A stretch of DNA of 49,228 bases, taken from positions 1 to 49,228 of the forward strand of contig NZ_FNGO01000019.1 of assembly GCF_900103135.1 (NCBI RefSeq), written 5' to 3'. Positions 18,029 to 25,470 of this stretch are shown piece by piece. The notes beneath the pieces are model-generated. The model was given only the letters and a program-made list of their open reading frames with translations. It did not search any database and had not been told where the DNA came from. The position numbers were made by a program, and so were the translations under genes. How positions within the stretch are numbered: position 1 is the stretch's first letter; every line of letters starts with the position of its first letter. The DNA is from Halarsenatibacter silvermanii (GTDB taxonomy: Bacteria > Bacillota > Halanaerobiia > Halanaerobiales > Halarsenatibacteraceae).

Positions 18029-19817
18029 GATTATTACCTCCCTGACATTTTTTGACTGCCTGCGAAGAAACCGTGATAATTTCTCCACCCAGGCGCTGCT
18101 GAAGTTCTTTCAGCAAATTTGGTTCCTGATTGCTGTCTTCAGCTTCCTGACTTTGATTTGCAGATGATGAATCCAAATCTTCTCCGTCAAATTCTGATTC
18201 CCCCTGCAGTCTGATGATAACTTCCACACCTTTATCAAAATTTTTATTGACAACCCGGCTGATAAACTGTTTTTCCTTGCGAGCCTGGTTGCAGTGAAAT
18301 TCCTTTTCCTCCGGAAATTCCAGAATAAGCCTGCCATCTTCCAGACGAGGAGGTAGACTCTCCTTTAATTTAGCATGCGTTTTTATATCATGGCTGCGAA
18401 TTTCATGAAGGATTTTTTGCCAGGGCAGATCTACTCCTTCTGGCTCTACCTCCGAAATCTTTTCTTTTGCCGAACTATCAGGAGATTCCCGGGCTTCCTT
18501 TTTTTCTGTCTTTTCTCGTTCTATCGACTTTTCGGCAGTTTCCTTTTTGCTGGTTTCGCTGCTTTCCGGATAACTTTTTTTATTTTCTACTTTTTTCCTG
18601 CTGCTGATTTGAACTTTTTGATCCTCGCCCTTTTCACCAGCGGTTAGTTTTTCCAGGCTTTTTTCCAGATTATCCACCCTTCTCTGCAGCTTTTCAATTC
18701 CAGCAGCTGAAGAAGTCTCCTGGATTCCGGCCGAATTTTCGCACAATCTGATAAGAGATGATTCGAGTAAAATATCAGGTCTATCAGCGTAACGCAGTCT
18801 GCTGTCCAGTTCAATAAGTTCCTGCATTATCTTTCCGGCTTCCGAACGAGAAAAAAGCTGACTATCTTCCTTGAGGCGGGTTTTTCTGGCTTCGGAAATG
18901 CCCGAGGTGGCGATTTCATAACCATCATTGAGAACCAGAACAATTTTTCTCATATAATCCAGCAGGTCCGAGACAATCCTGTCCACGCTCCTGCCACGCT
19001 GCTGTAAATCCTTAATAATATCGAGAGAGTCAGAGGAACTGCCCTGTGATATGCTCGCTGCCAGTTCGGAGAGAACGGAAATATTTATTTTACCGAGCAG
19101 ATCTTCAATTTTTTCTGGAGTTAAAGCACCGACCGAAAATGAAATCGCCTGATCGAGGATACTTATGGCATCGCGCATCCCTCCGTTGGAGCTGTATGCG
19201 ATCATGTTTAAAGCTTCTGTTTCATACTCCACATTTTCTTCACTGCAGATGTATTTCAATCTTTTAGCAATTTCGGGTTCAGTCAGAAGTGAAAAATCAA
19301 ATCGCTGGCAACGGGACAAAACGGTAGATATAACTTTGTGCGGTTCTGTAGTGGCCAGAATAAAAACTATGTTATCCGGAGGTTCTTCAAGGGTTTTTAA
19401 AAGAGCATTAAATGCCTGATCGGTCAGCATATGAACCTCATCTATTATATATACTCGGTATCCTCCTTCGCCCGGCTGGTATTTGACCTGTTCTCGGAGT
19501 TCCCTGATCTCATCAATACCCCGATTTGAAGCAGCATCAATTTCGATAACATCCATTGATTGACCAGATTCTATACGTCGGCAGTTATCGCACACTCCAC
19601 AGGGCTCCACTTCTTCGTCATCCCTGCAGTTTAAAGCGCGGGCATAAACTTTGGCCATGGAAGTTTTACCGGTACCCCGGGGGCCAGCAAAAAGATAGGC
19701 ATGAGCTATACGGTCATACCTGATGCTATTTTTCAAAGTTTTTACAACCCCGGTTTGTCCTACAAGATCGGAGAATTTAACCGGTCTGTATTTTCGGTAA
19801 AGGGATACAAAGCCCAT
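17955..19817 (-). CDS. dnaX: DNA polymerase III subunits gamma/tau
   Basis: A 620-residue clamp-loader ATPase. It starts MGFVSLYRKYRPVKFSDLVGQ (21 at most of this is shown here: the start is typical) and has Walker A GPRGTGKTSMAK, a zinc module (CRDDEEVEPCGVCDNC), DEVHMLTDQAFNALLKTLEE and the sensor SRCQRFDF. A charged linker (about 390-470) leads to the tau-type C-terminal domain. The start ATG 19817 has GGAGAG 9 bases upstream. The frame ends at 17955, running 74 bases into ebfC; its last 25 or so residues are low-complexity Glu/Ala/Asp and look like ebfC read out of frame. A one-base shift at AAAAAA near 18048 would end the protein just before ebfC. Confidence 0.93.
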   Translation of the reverse strand: MGFVSLYRKYRPVKFSDLVGQTGVVKTLKNSIRYDRIAHAYLFAGPRGTGKTSMAKVYARALNCRDDEEVEPCGVCDNCRRIESGQSMDVIEIDAASNRGIDEIRELREQVKYQPGEGGYRVYIIDEVHMLTDQAFNALLKTLEEPPDNIVFILATTEPHKVISTVLSRCQRFDFSLLTEPEIAKRLKYICSEENVEYETEALNMIAYSSNGGMRDAISILDQAISFSVGALTPEKIEDLLGKINISVLSELAASISQGSSSDSLDIIKDLQQRGRSVDRIVSDLLDYMRKIVLVLNDGYEIATSGISEARKTRLKEDSQLFSRSEAGKIMQELIELDSRLRYADRPDILLESSLIRLCENSAGIQETSSAAGIEKLQRRVDNLEKSLEKLTAGEKGEDQKVQISSRKKVENKKSYPESSETSKKETAEKSIEREKTEKKEARESPDSSAKEKISEVEPEGVDLPWQKILHEIRSHDIKTHAKLKESLPPRLEDGRLILEFPEEKEFHCNQARKEKQFISRVVNKNFDKGVEVIIRLQGESEFDGEDLDSSSANQSQEAEDSNQEPNLLKELQQRLGGEIITVSSQAVKKCQGGNNHGYEEDDAKSSADAEEDAAEAGGA

Positions 19818-19875
19818 GCGTGAAATCTCTCCTTTGACAATAAAGTTCCCCCGAAAGTATGACAAAAATTAAAAA

Positions 19876-20149
19876 GGGCCGCACACCGTCTTCGAATTCC
19901 TCCCCCGGAGCGTTACCCCAACAGTTAGCTCGAGCCAGGCTCCCTCGCGGCACATGGAAACATCTGCTTACCGCTGCTTCCTCCCGGACCTGACGGGGTT
20001 CACAGAGCTCCATTGCGCGAGACCCGGCTGTCATTACCACTTATTGGGGCCAGGCCTCCAGGGGAGAAATCCTCAGAGCGGCCTTCGACCCTGCTTAGCG
20101 GCTTGCAGGTTACAGGGCACCGCTACCACCCCGTCTAGTGCGGCCACAC
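19876..20149 (-). ncRNA. ffs: Signal recognition particle RNA, large type (6S/scRNA)
   Basis: On the minus strand the sequence carries all landmarks of a Bacillus-type SRP RNA: an Alu domain (GACGGGGTGGTAGCGGTGCC, then CCTGTAACCTGC), the conserved domain IV hairpin (GTCAGGTCCGGGAGGAAGCA), and end pairing GGCCGCAC/GTGCGGCC. It ends at a T-run (19875-19871). Ends are accurate to a few bases. The RNA joins Ffh to deliver nascent membrane proteins. It is encoded just upstream of dnaX, as in Bacillus. Confidence 0.95.
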
Positions 20150-20266
20150 TTTTTTGCATAAACACAAATACGAAACAAAATTTAAATAAACCAACTCTTC
20201 TAAAATACATATCTTCATCGTCCGATGTTTATTTTAACTTATTTATGATGATTAATCAAGGGGAAA

Positions 20267-20596
20267 TTAACCTGATAATTCCTGTTTTATTGGTTTGAGT
20301 CTGCTGATCAGACTGGCAGAGACCTCTTCTATGGAGGCAAATTTATCAGATTCTTTCTCCAGGCTGACAGCCTTCTCACTAATCAGCTCAATTTTTTCGA
20401 TGATATCAGCAAGTACTTCTTCCGAATTTATGACGAAGACGGTATCCTGACTGGTCATGAAAATTGAAAAATATCCTTCTTGATCATCAGCCGGCAAAAT
20501 GCCACACCATTTTTCGGAAATATCCTTGAGAACTGAAATTAACATTTCACCTTCAGGCGAAGAAACAATTATACCTGTATCAATAAAGTCCTGCAT
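20267..20596 (-). CDS. Hypothetical protein, 109 residues
   Basis: A small acidic protein I do not recognise. The frame is preceded by GAGGTGA about 10 bases before the ATG at 20596, and codon use is like that of its neighbours, so it is probably a real gene. The first 55 residues predict as a mixed alpha/beta fold (GIIVSSPEGEMLISVLKDIS ... GYFSIFMTSQDTVFVIN). The last 50 are two amphipathic helices (EVLADIIEKIELISEKAVSLEKE and the end), perhaps a coiled coil. No signal peptide or membrane segment is seen. It lies between SRP RNA and tRNA-Ser on the same strand. Confidence 0.6.
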   Translation of the reverse strand: MQDFIDTGIIVSSPEGEMLISVLKDISEKWCGILPADDQEGYFSIFMTSQDTVFVINSEEVLADIIEKIELISEKAVSLEKESDKFASIEEVSASLISRLKPIKQELSG

Positions 20597-20690
20597 AAAT
20601 TGAAGTCACCTCTATTCTTTCTTTGTTATCCATTATAGGATAAAAGATTTAGAAAGTTAAGCTAAGCTGAAAAATATAGGATGAAATCTA

Positions 20691-20718
20691 TAAAAGCCCG
20701 GGTAAAAAATCCCGGGCT
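20691..20718 (-). terminator. Intrinsic terminator after tRNA-Ser(GGA)
   Basis: AGCCCGGG (20695-20702) and CCCGGGCT (20711-20718) form a perfect 8-base stem. On the minus strand it is followed by TTTTATAG. It ends the tRNA transcript and separates it from the small gene at 20267. Confidence 0.75.
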
Positions 20719-20750
20719 ACAATATCTCCGTTTTTCAAATAAGAATACAA

Positions 20751-20846
<96 letters not shown>

Positions 20847-20966
20847 GCGATTTATTAAGAATTTTAATCAGCTTATATATACTGCTTAACTACTACATAT
20901 TCTTTCCTGCTGCACTGTCACATTATAAAGCTTTTCGTACTGAATTTCAATGGTCAATTTTATTAT

Positions 20967-21060
20967 TGGCGGAAGGGGAGGGATTTGAACCCCCGAGGCA
21001 CGATGAAGTGCCTACTCGATTTCGAGTCGAGCGGTTTAAGCCAGACTCACCCACCCTTCC
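20967..21060 (-). tRNA. tRNA-Ser (anticodon CGA)
   Basis: A 94-base class II tRNA with acceptor stem GGAAGGG/CCCTTCC, discriminator G and encoded CCA. The anticodon stem CTCGA/TCGAG encloses loop CTCGAAA, giving CGA. The variable arm pairs (GGCAC/GTGCC). It lies 120 bases from tRNA-Ser(GGA) on the same strand. Confidence 0.96.
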
Positions 21061-21078
21061 GCATATAAATTTGTTAAT

Positions 21079-21540
21079 TTAATTCCTCAGATCCTGAAAA
21101 AATTTTTTGAGAAGCCTGCTGCTCTCTTCAGCCATTTTCCCAGATATAACTTTTACTTGATGATTTAGCCTCTCATCACCAAGCACACTGTAGAGAGAAT
21201 CTACAGCACCATTTTTGGGGTCTTTAGCTCCGTAAACCAGCAGGGAAATCCTTGCCTGCAGGAGAGCACCGGCACACATAAGACATGGTTCAAGGGTGAC
21301 GAAGAGAGAACAATCTTCCAGGCGCCAGCTGTCCAATCTTTGGGCGGCTTTTTTGAGTGCAAGCATCTCTGCATGGGCACCAGGGTCCTGTTTGGTCTCG
21401 CACAGATTGTGAGCCTGGGCAATAATCTCTTTTTCTTTTACTACCACAGCACCTACCGGTACTTCGCCTCTGGCAGCTGCTTTTTTTGCCTGATCAAGAG
21501 CTATATCCATAAATTTGCGCTGAAAACCTTTATCTATCAC
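21079..21540 (-). CDS. tadA: tRNA-specific adenosine deaminase TadA
   Basis: A 153-residue zinc deaminase that converts A34 to inosine in tRNA-Arg(ACG); its substrate tRNA is encoded at 44359 in this window. The catalytic HAE motif is in PGAHAEMLAL and the zinc cysteines in EPCLMCAGA. The start is a GTG at 21540 with GAGG 7 bases upstream. The setting beside tRNA-Ser and SRP RNA matches Bacillus yaaJ. Confidence 0.95.
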   Translation of the reverse strand: MIDKGFQRKFMDIALDQAKKAAARGEVPVGAVVVKEKEIIAQAHNLCETKQDPGAHAEMLALKKAAQRLDSWRLEDCSLFVTLEPCLMCAGALLQARISLLVYGAKDPKNGAVDSLYSVLGDERLNHQVKVISGKMAEESSRLLKKFFQDLRN

Positions 21541-21648
21541 TTTAATCCTCTTCCCTGCAGGAAAGACAATTCAAATAGGATCGCGAGGAAAAGCTCTGCA
21601 AATTATCCAGTATTAATTCTAGCATAACTTTAAACGAAATACAAGTGA

Positions 21649-22746
21649 TCAAAAGCTCTCGTTATCTCTCTGATCCATATTATCTTCAGCACGATAAATT
21701 ATGCCATAAATATCCTGATCAACATGCATTTTAACCGCCAGTCCCATCCCAAGATTTAAAAGGTCGCCGTCAGGAAAAAGATTTTTAGTGTTTTCCGCGA
21801 TGCGGCTCCCAACCTTTATCGCTTCCTTTCTGCTGGTCTGCGGCAGCAAAATCAAAAAATCATCGCCCGACCAGCGAGATAAAATATCTTCACTGCGGAT
21901 ACTTTCCCGCAGCAGATCTGCCGTGTTCAACAGCAATTCATCTCCCACATCATGGCCGCGTTTTTTATTTATGCTCTGCAGGTCCCTGACATCTACCATA
22001 ATTACACTTATCGGCAGCTGTCTTTTAGTATCCAGCCTCTCAATCTCTTTGCCCATATATGTGCGATTGTACAAACCGGTCAAGGGATCGTGATACGAAC
22101 TGTACTTTATAGCTGCCCGGTGAATTCTTTTTTCGGTCAAATCTTCGAGAAGCTCTACCAGCAGAGGCTCTTTTTCCCCTGTTTTTTTAACCAGTGATGT
22201 GGCCATAAAAATTTTTTCTTCCGATCTGCGTTCCGCATTTTTGCCGGTAAGACTTCTGCCCTGATTCAAAGCCTTGCGAGGACAATTTTGACAGGGGTTT
22301 TTTCGTCCAAATATCTCATGACATTTTTCCGGATTTTTAATATTTAGCTTTTCTTCAAGCTCAGAATCCATAAATCTTATAGTGTAGTCGGTATCAATCA
22401 TCAAAACATGATCACTCATTAGATCCAGAACGTCATCCAAAAACTCCTGAAATCTACCCAGCCTGGCCGATAATTTCTCCTTTTCGGTTATATCCTCCGC
22501 CATCATGAGCGTATAATCGCTGTTAACTCCAGCTGAGATTGTATCTTTTTTTAGGTGATAAAATCTATCACCTTCTTTAAAAATTTCTTTTTCCCCGGCG
22601 CCATCTTTTGATCTTATCCGAAAAAAATCCTCCCATTCGCTGCTGCTGGCAATTAAAATATCTCCGCTCCCATCAAGAATTGCTCCTTCTCCGGCAATCT
22701 CCTCCAGTACTCCCCTGACCAACTTATCGGAAAACTCCTTCTCCAT
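21649..22746 (-). CDS. PAS-PAS-GGDEF diguanylate cyclase
   Basis: A 365-residue cytoplasmic signalling protein with no membrane segment. Residues about 10-90 and 100-205 look like two PAS sensory domains. The second has a cysteine cluster, CHEIFGRKNPCQNCP (142-156), seen in other PAS proteins and possibly binding a metal or cluster. The GGDEF domain (215-360) has DPLTGLYNR, metal-binding VDVRDLQSINKKRGHDVGDE, and the signature SGDDF (293-297) in place of GGDEF. Such variants are often still active. An RxxD inhibition site (RSED, 284-287) sits exactly five residues before it. Its product would be cyclic di-GMP. Repeat copy E lies upstream. Confidence 0.88.
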   Translation of the reverse strand: MEKEFSDKLVRGVLEEIAGEGAILDGSGDILIASSSEWEDFFRIRSKDGAGEKEIFKEGDRFYHLKKDTISAGVNSDYTLMMAEDITEKEKLSARLGRFQEFLDDVLDLMSDHVLMIDTDYTIRFMDSELEEKLNIKNPEKCHEIFGRKNPCQNCPRKALNQGRSLTGKNAERRSEEKIFMATSLVKKTGEKEPLLVELLEDLTEKRIHRAAIKYSSYHDPLTGLYNRTYMGKEIERLDTKRQLPISVIMVDVRDLQSINKKRGHDVGDELLLNTADLLRESIRSEDILSRWSGDDFLILLPQTSRKEAIKVGSRIAENTKNLFPDGDLLNLGMGLAVKMHVDQDIYGIIYRAEDNMDQRDNESF

Positions 22747-22823
22747 GATAATCCCCCCCGTATAGTTTAAACTTCTATGAAAGAGAGGAATATCCTTTCA
22801 AATTTTTTACTATTTTAATAATT

Positions 22824-22935
22824 GGATCTTCTCAGTGTCAGCTGGTTAATAAATGTGTCAAAAACTTATTTAGTTATACTGGAAGATATAAAGCTCTGTT
22901 AACAAGATCTTAACTAATTGTCTCGGAGAAGAACC
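22824..22935. repeat. Dispersed intergenic repeat, copy E
   Basis: Left end GGATCTTCTCAGTGTCAGCT from 22824, right end (inverted) GGAGAAGAACC ending near 22935. Inside are TGTGTCAAAAACTTATTTAG and ACTGGAAGATATAAAGC, as in copies C and F. It lies between the diguanylate cyclase and the T-box promoter. Confidence 0.7.
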
Positions 22936-23024
22936 TGATAATTTAATATCCCGGTAAAATACATGAACTTTGGGCAAAGTCCGGCCAGCTCAATATAAAC
23001 TAAAAAAATATTCAGGTTTGACTC

Positions 23025-23053
23025 TTGACAAAGCCGCAGATTTGCATTATAAT
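23025..23053 (+). promoter_or_regulatory. Promoter of the T-box/ocd transcript
   Basis: TTGACA (23025-23030) and TATAAT (23048-23053) are perfect consensus boxes with the ideal 17-base spacer. Transcription would begin near 23060, at the foot of the T-box leader. Confidence 0.85.
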
Positions 23054-23059
23054 TTGATT

Positions 23060-23350
23060 CAGAGGTTGAAAATAAATATTTTAAAGGCGTTGATCAGGCC
23101 AGTAGGCAAAATTGAGGTTGCAAGCGACCCGGGGCAGGTGAAAGCCCGGGAACCGTAAATTTTGTTGAACCCATCTGTGAGCCGCGGGCTGAAAAGAGTA
23201 GGCTCCGTCGGGATTTCCCGTTACAGAAATAGGTTATGGCTGTCCAAAGGGCGGCTGTGACTGAAGCGGACCTCGCAAAAGAGGTCAACAAGGATGGTAC
23301 CGCGGGAAATTACAACCCCGCTCCTGCTGATCAGCAGGAGCGGGGTTTTT
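23060..23350 (+). promoter_or_regulatory. T-box riboswitch, probably sensing tRNA-Pro
   Basis: The T-box sequence AGGATGGTACCGCGG is at 23291-23305, directly before a strong terminator. In stem I, the AGTAG of the specifier loop is at 23100-23104, CAAAATT pairs with AATTTTG, and the apical stem CCCGGG/CCCGGG carries GGTGAAAG. On the 3' side the usual GAA is followed by CCCATCTGTGAG; whether the codon is read as CCC or CCA, it is proline. Uncharged tRNA-Pro would therefore switch on the gene at 23400. The family is firm, the proline assignment is by hand alignment. Confidence 0.88.
23316..23350 (+). terminator. Regulated terminator of the T-box leader
   Basis: A 14-base perfect stem (CCCCGCTCCTGCTG and its complement, 23316-23345) is followed by TTTTT. 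It lies immediately downstream of the T-box sequence, whose pairing with uncharged tRNA would stop it forming. Confidence 0.9.
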
Positions 23351-23399
23351 CTAGTTTATCTAATCTAAATTATTAAATAGCTTTTGGGAGGAAAAAAAC

Positions 23400-24491
23400 A
23401 TGCAAACTCAAAAATTAGCAGATCATGATCACAGAGCGGAGGAAATCGGAGAACGGGATTATGAAGGACAGCAAAAAATTGAGGAAGTCCAAACCCGGTC
23501 AGCCCCGGCGAATGGTGTCCTGCCCGAGGGCTTTTATGTAACTACCAATAAAGAAACGCTGGTTAGATATCAAAATAAATGGCTCAAGCCGGAACTCGCG
23601 GAGATGGACTGCGCCATAAAGATTGAAAATGGAGAAGCCGAGCTGGTAGCTATTACCGAGGTTCAGACAGGAGATGAAATAGTTGTGGGAAGCAGGGGAG
23701 TCAAAACAATTTCACAGGAAGAAAAAGTGAAAAAAAAAGAAAGAGAAAGTGAAGATGACTTCGACTTTATGAGCAGCGAAGTCTCCGCGGAAAGGTCAAA
23801 AGGAGAGCAGATTGCCAGCATAGCGGAAGCTTTAAAAAGCATCCGGGAACAGGACGGAAATATAACTGTTGTTGGCGGTCCGGCCATAGTTCACACCGGA
23901 GCTCAAAAGTATCTGGCGGAGATGATCCGCGGAGGATACGTGACCAGCTTGCTTACGGGCAATGCCCTGGCCGTCCACGATATCGAATCAGCAATATTCG
24001 GAACCGCCCTGGATTCCTGCGTTAAAGAGCGTTCTGAAGATGGTGATTCCTGCGAAGGTCAGCGGGGAATGCATATGCGAGCCATAAATAAAATAAGAGC
24101 TGCTGGATCTATCGAAGAAGCTGTCGAAAAAGGTGTGCTCGATGAGGGTGTTATGTACGAGGCAGTCCGGAACGACGTCGAATATATACTGGCGGGTTCG
24201 ATCAGGGACGATGGTCCTCTGCCTGATACCATCACCGATACCATGGAAGCACAGCAGGAGATGAGAAGAATAGCTCAAAATTCCGATTTTGTGCTCATGC
24301 TCGCCACCATGCTTCATTCCATCGCCACCGGCAACGTGATGCCTGCCAGAGTGCAATCTGTCTGTGTCGACATCAACACCGACGCGGTAACCAAGCTCGC
24401 CGATCGAGGCAGCGCCCAGGCCACCGGAATGGTTACCGACGTGGAACTTTTTCTCAACGCCCTGACCGACGAGCTTTTTTCCAGATCCTAA
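23400..24491 (+). CDS. Archaeal-type ornithine cyclodeaminase (TIGR00300/LOR-SDH domain)
   Basis: A 363-residue protein of the TIGR00300 family, for which archaeal members convert ornithine to proline and ammonia with bound NAD. Matching stretches are GGPAIVHTGAQKYLAEMI, LLTGNALAVHDIESAIFGT, MHMRAINKIRAAGSIEEAV, LAGSIRDDGPLPDTITD, MLATMLHSIATGNVMP and VCVDINTDAVTKLADRGSAQ. The N-terminal 110 residues are the LOR/SDH domain; a charged stretch (about 105-125) links the two. The start has GGGAGG upstream. Control by a T-box that appears to read proline codons supports the proline-forming role. The related arginine dihydrolase ArgZ/AgrE has an extra N-terminal domain absent here. Confidence 0.82.
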   Translation: MQTQKLADHDHRAEEIGERDYEGQQKIEEVQTRSAPANGVLPEGFYVTTNKETLVRYQNKWLKPELAEMDCAIKIENGEAELVAITEVQTGDEIVVGSRGVKTISQEEKVKKKERESEDDFDFMSSEVSAERSKGEQIASIAEALKSIREQDGNITVVGGPAIVHTGAQKYLAEMIRGGYVTSLLTGNALAVHDIESAIFGTALDSCVKERSEDGDSCEGQRGMHMRAINKIRAAGSIEEAVEKGVLDEGVMYEAVRNDVEYILAGSIRDDGPLPDTITDTMEAQQEMRRIAQNSDFVLMLATMLHSIATGNVMPARVQSVCVDINTDAVTKLADRGSAQATGMVTDVELFLNALTDELFSRS

Positions 24492-24538
24492 AATGATCCC
24501 CCAGTTAAATAATTAAATAAATTTATATGATCTTGATG

Positions 24539-25306
24539 TCAATCTACGTAGAGATCACCATAGGGTCGATGCGAGACCGGAGTGATTAATGAAAACTCTT
24601 CGCTCATTATCTCATCGAGATTCAGATCAAAAACACGAGCATAATCTGAAAGGATCTCCCTCAACTCTTCTCTGGCTTCCGCATCGACTCCGGTTATTTT
24701 TACCTCGCGGCCCAGCTTATATTTCTGGACTCCCCCTCTAATGAATAGCCTGCCGCCATGCATTCCTGCTCCCACATGATCACCGACTATCTCTCCCTCG
24801 CAGTCGAGGCCCAGTACCACAAGGCGGCCGCCGGCCATATATTCAGCCAAAAAATCACCTGCTTTTCCCCCGATGACGATGTTCGGCTGTTTCTCCTCAA
24901 AACCCTTCATATGAATACCGGCTCTATAACCCGCTCTTCCTCTTACATAAACTTCCCCTCCGCGCATGGAATAGCCGAGTATATCACCGGCCGCACCGTG
25001 AATGATTATTCGGCCACCTCCCATAGTATTGGCAGCCGCATCCTGAGCATTGCCGATGACTTCGATCTCTATATTTTCGGCAAATGCAGCCATGTCATTG
25101 CCGGGGGTGCCTTCCACTCTCAGGTGGGCATCATGATTCAGTCCATCTCCTATATACCTCTGCCCATTGACGTTTTTCAAAATAACTCTCTCGATTCCAT
25201 CGGCCGTAATCTCCCGGATTCTGCGATTCAAATCCTGATAATATACTCCATCCGCATCTATCACAGCTGTCTCTCCGCGCTGGGTCGTAGAACTTTTTGC
25301 TGTCAA
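24539..25306 (-). CDS. Glutamate synthase GXGXG-domain subunit (split GltB, part 3)
   Basis: A 255-residue protein equal to the C-terminal beta-helix of bacterial GltB. The repeated G-x-x-G-x-G turns are plain: NTMGGGRIIIHGAAGD, YSMRGGEVYVRGRAGYRAG, EYMAGGRLVVLG, AGMHGGRLFIRGG. In single-chain GltB this domain holds the amidotransferase and synthase domains together. I chose TTG 25306, which has AAGGAG about 10 bases upstream; a longer start at 25336 would come from the adjacent repeat. It is the last of three gltB fragments and is separated from part 2 by repeat copy F. Confidence 0.85.
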   Translation of the reverse strand: MTAKSSTTQRGETAVIDADGVYYQDLNRRIREITADGIERVILKNVNGQRYIGDGLNHDAHLRVEGTPGNDMAAFAENIEIEVIGNAQDAAANTMGGGRIIIHGAAGDILGYSMRGGEVYVRGRAGYRAGIHMKGFEEKQPNIVIGGKAGDFLAEYMAGGRLVVLGLDCEGEIVGDHVGAGMHGGRLFIRGGVQKYKLGREVKITGVDAEAREELREILSDYARVFDLNLDEIMSEEFSLITPVSHRPYGDLYVD

Positions 25307-25328
25307 TATCCGCTCACTCCTTTCAAAA

Positions 25329-25462
25329 CTGGCCAAAAACTAAACTTAAACCGGGGAAAATTTCATTGTGAACGCAGCTTTGTGAACGCAGCTTTATATC
25401 TTACAGTACAACTAAATGAGGTTTTTGACACACCTATTAATCAACTGAAGAGAGGAAGATCC
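25329..25462. repeat. Dispersed intergenic repeat, copy F, inside the glutamate synthase cluster
   Basis: In reverse orientation to copy C and nearly identical to it over about 60 bases. GGAAGATCC at 25454-25462 is the family end, and CTGGCCAAAAACTAAAC starts the other side. A 14-base stretch, GTGAACGCAGCTTT, is present twice in tandem near 25368-25395. The element lies in the operon between gltB part 2 and part 3. Confidence 0.75.
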
Positions 25463-25470
25463 AAAAATAT

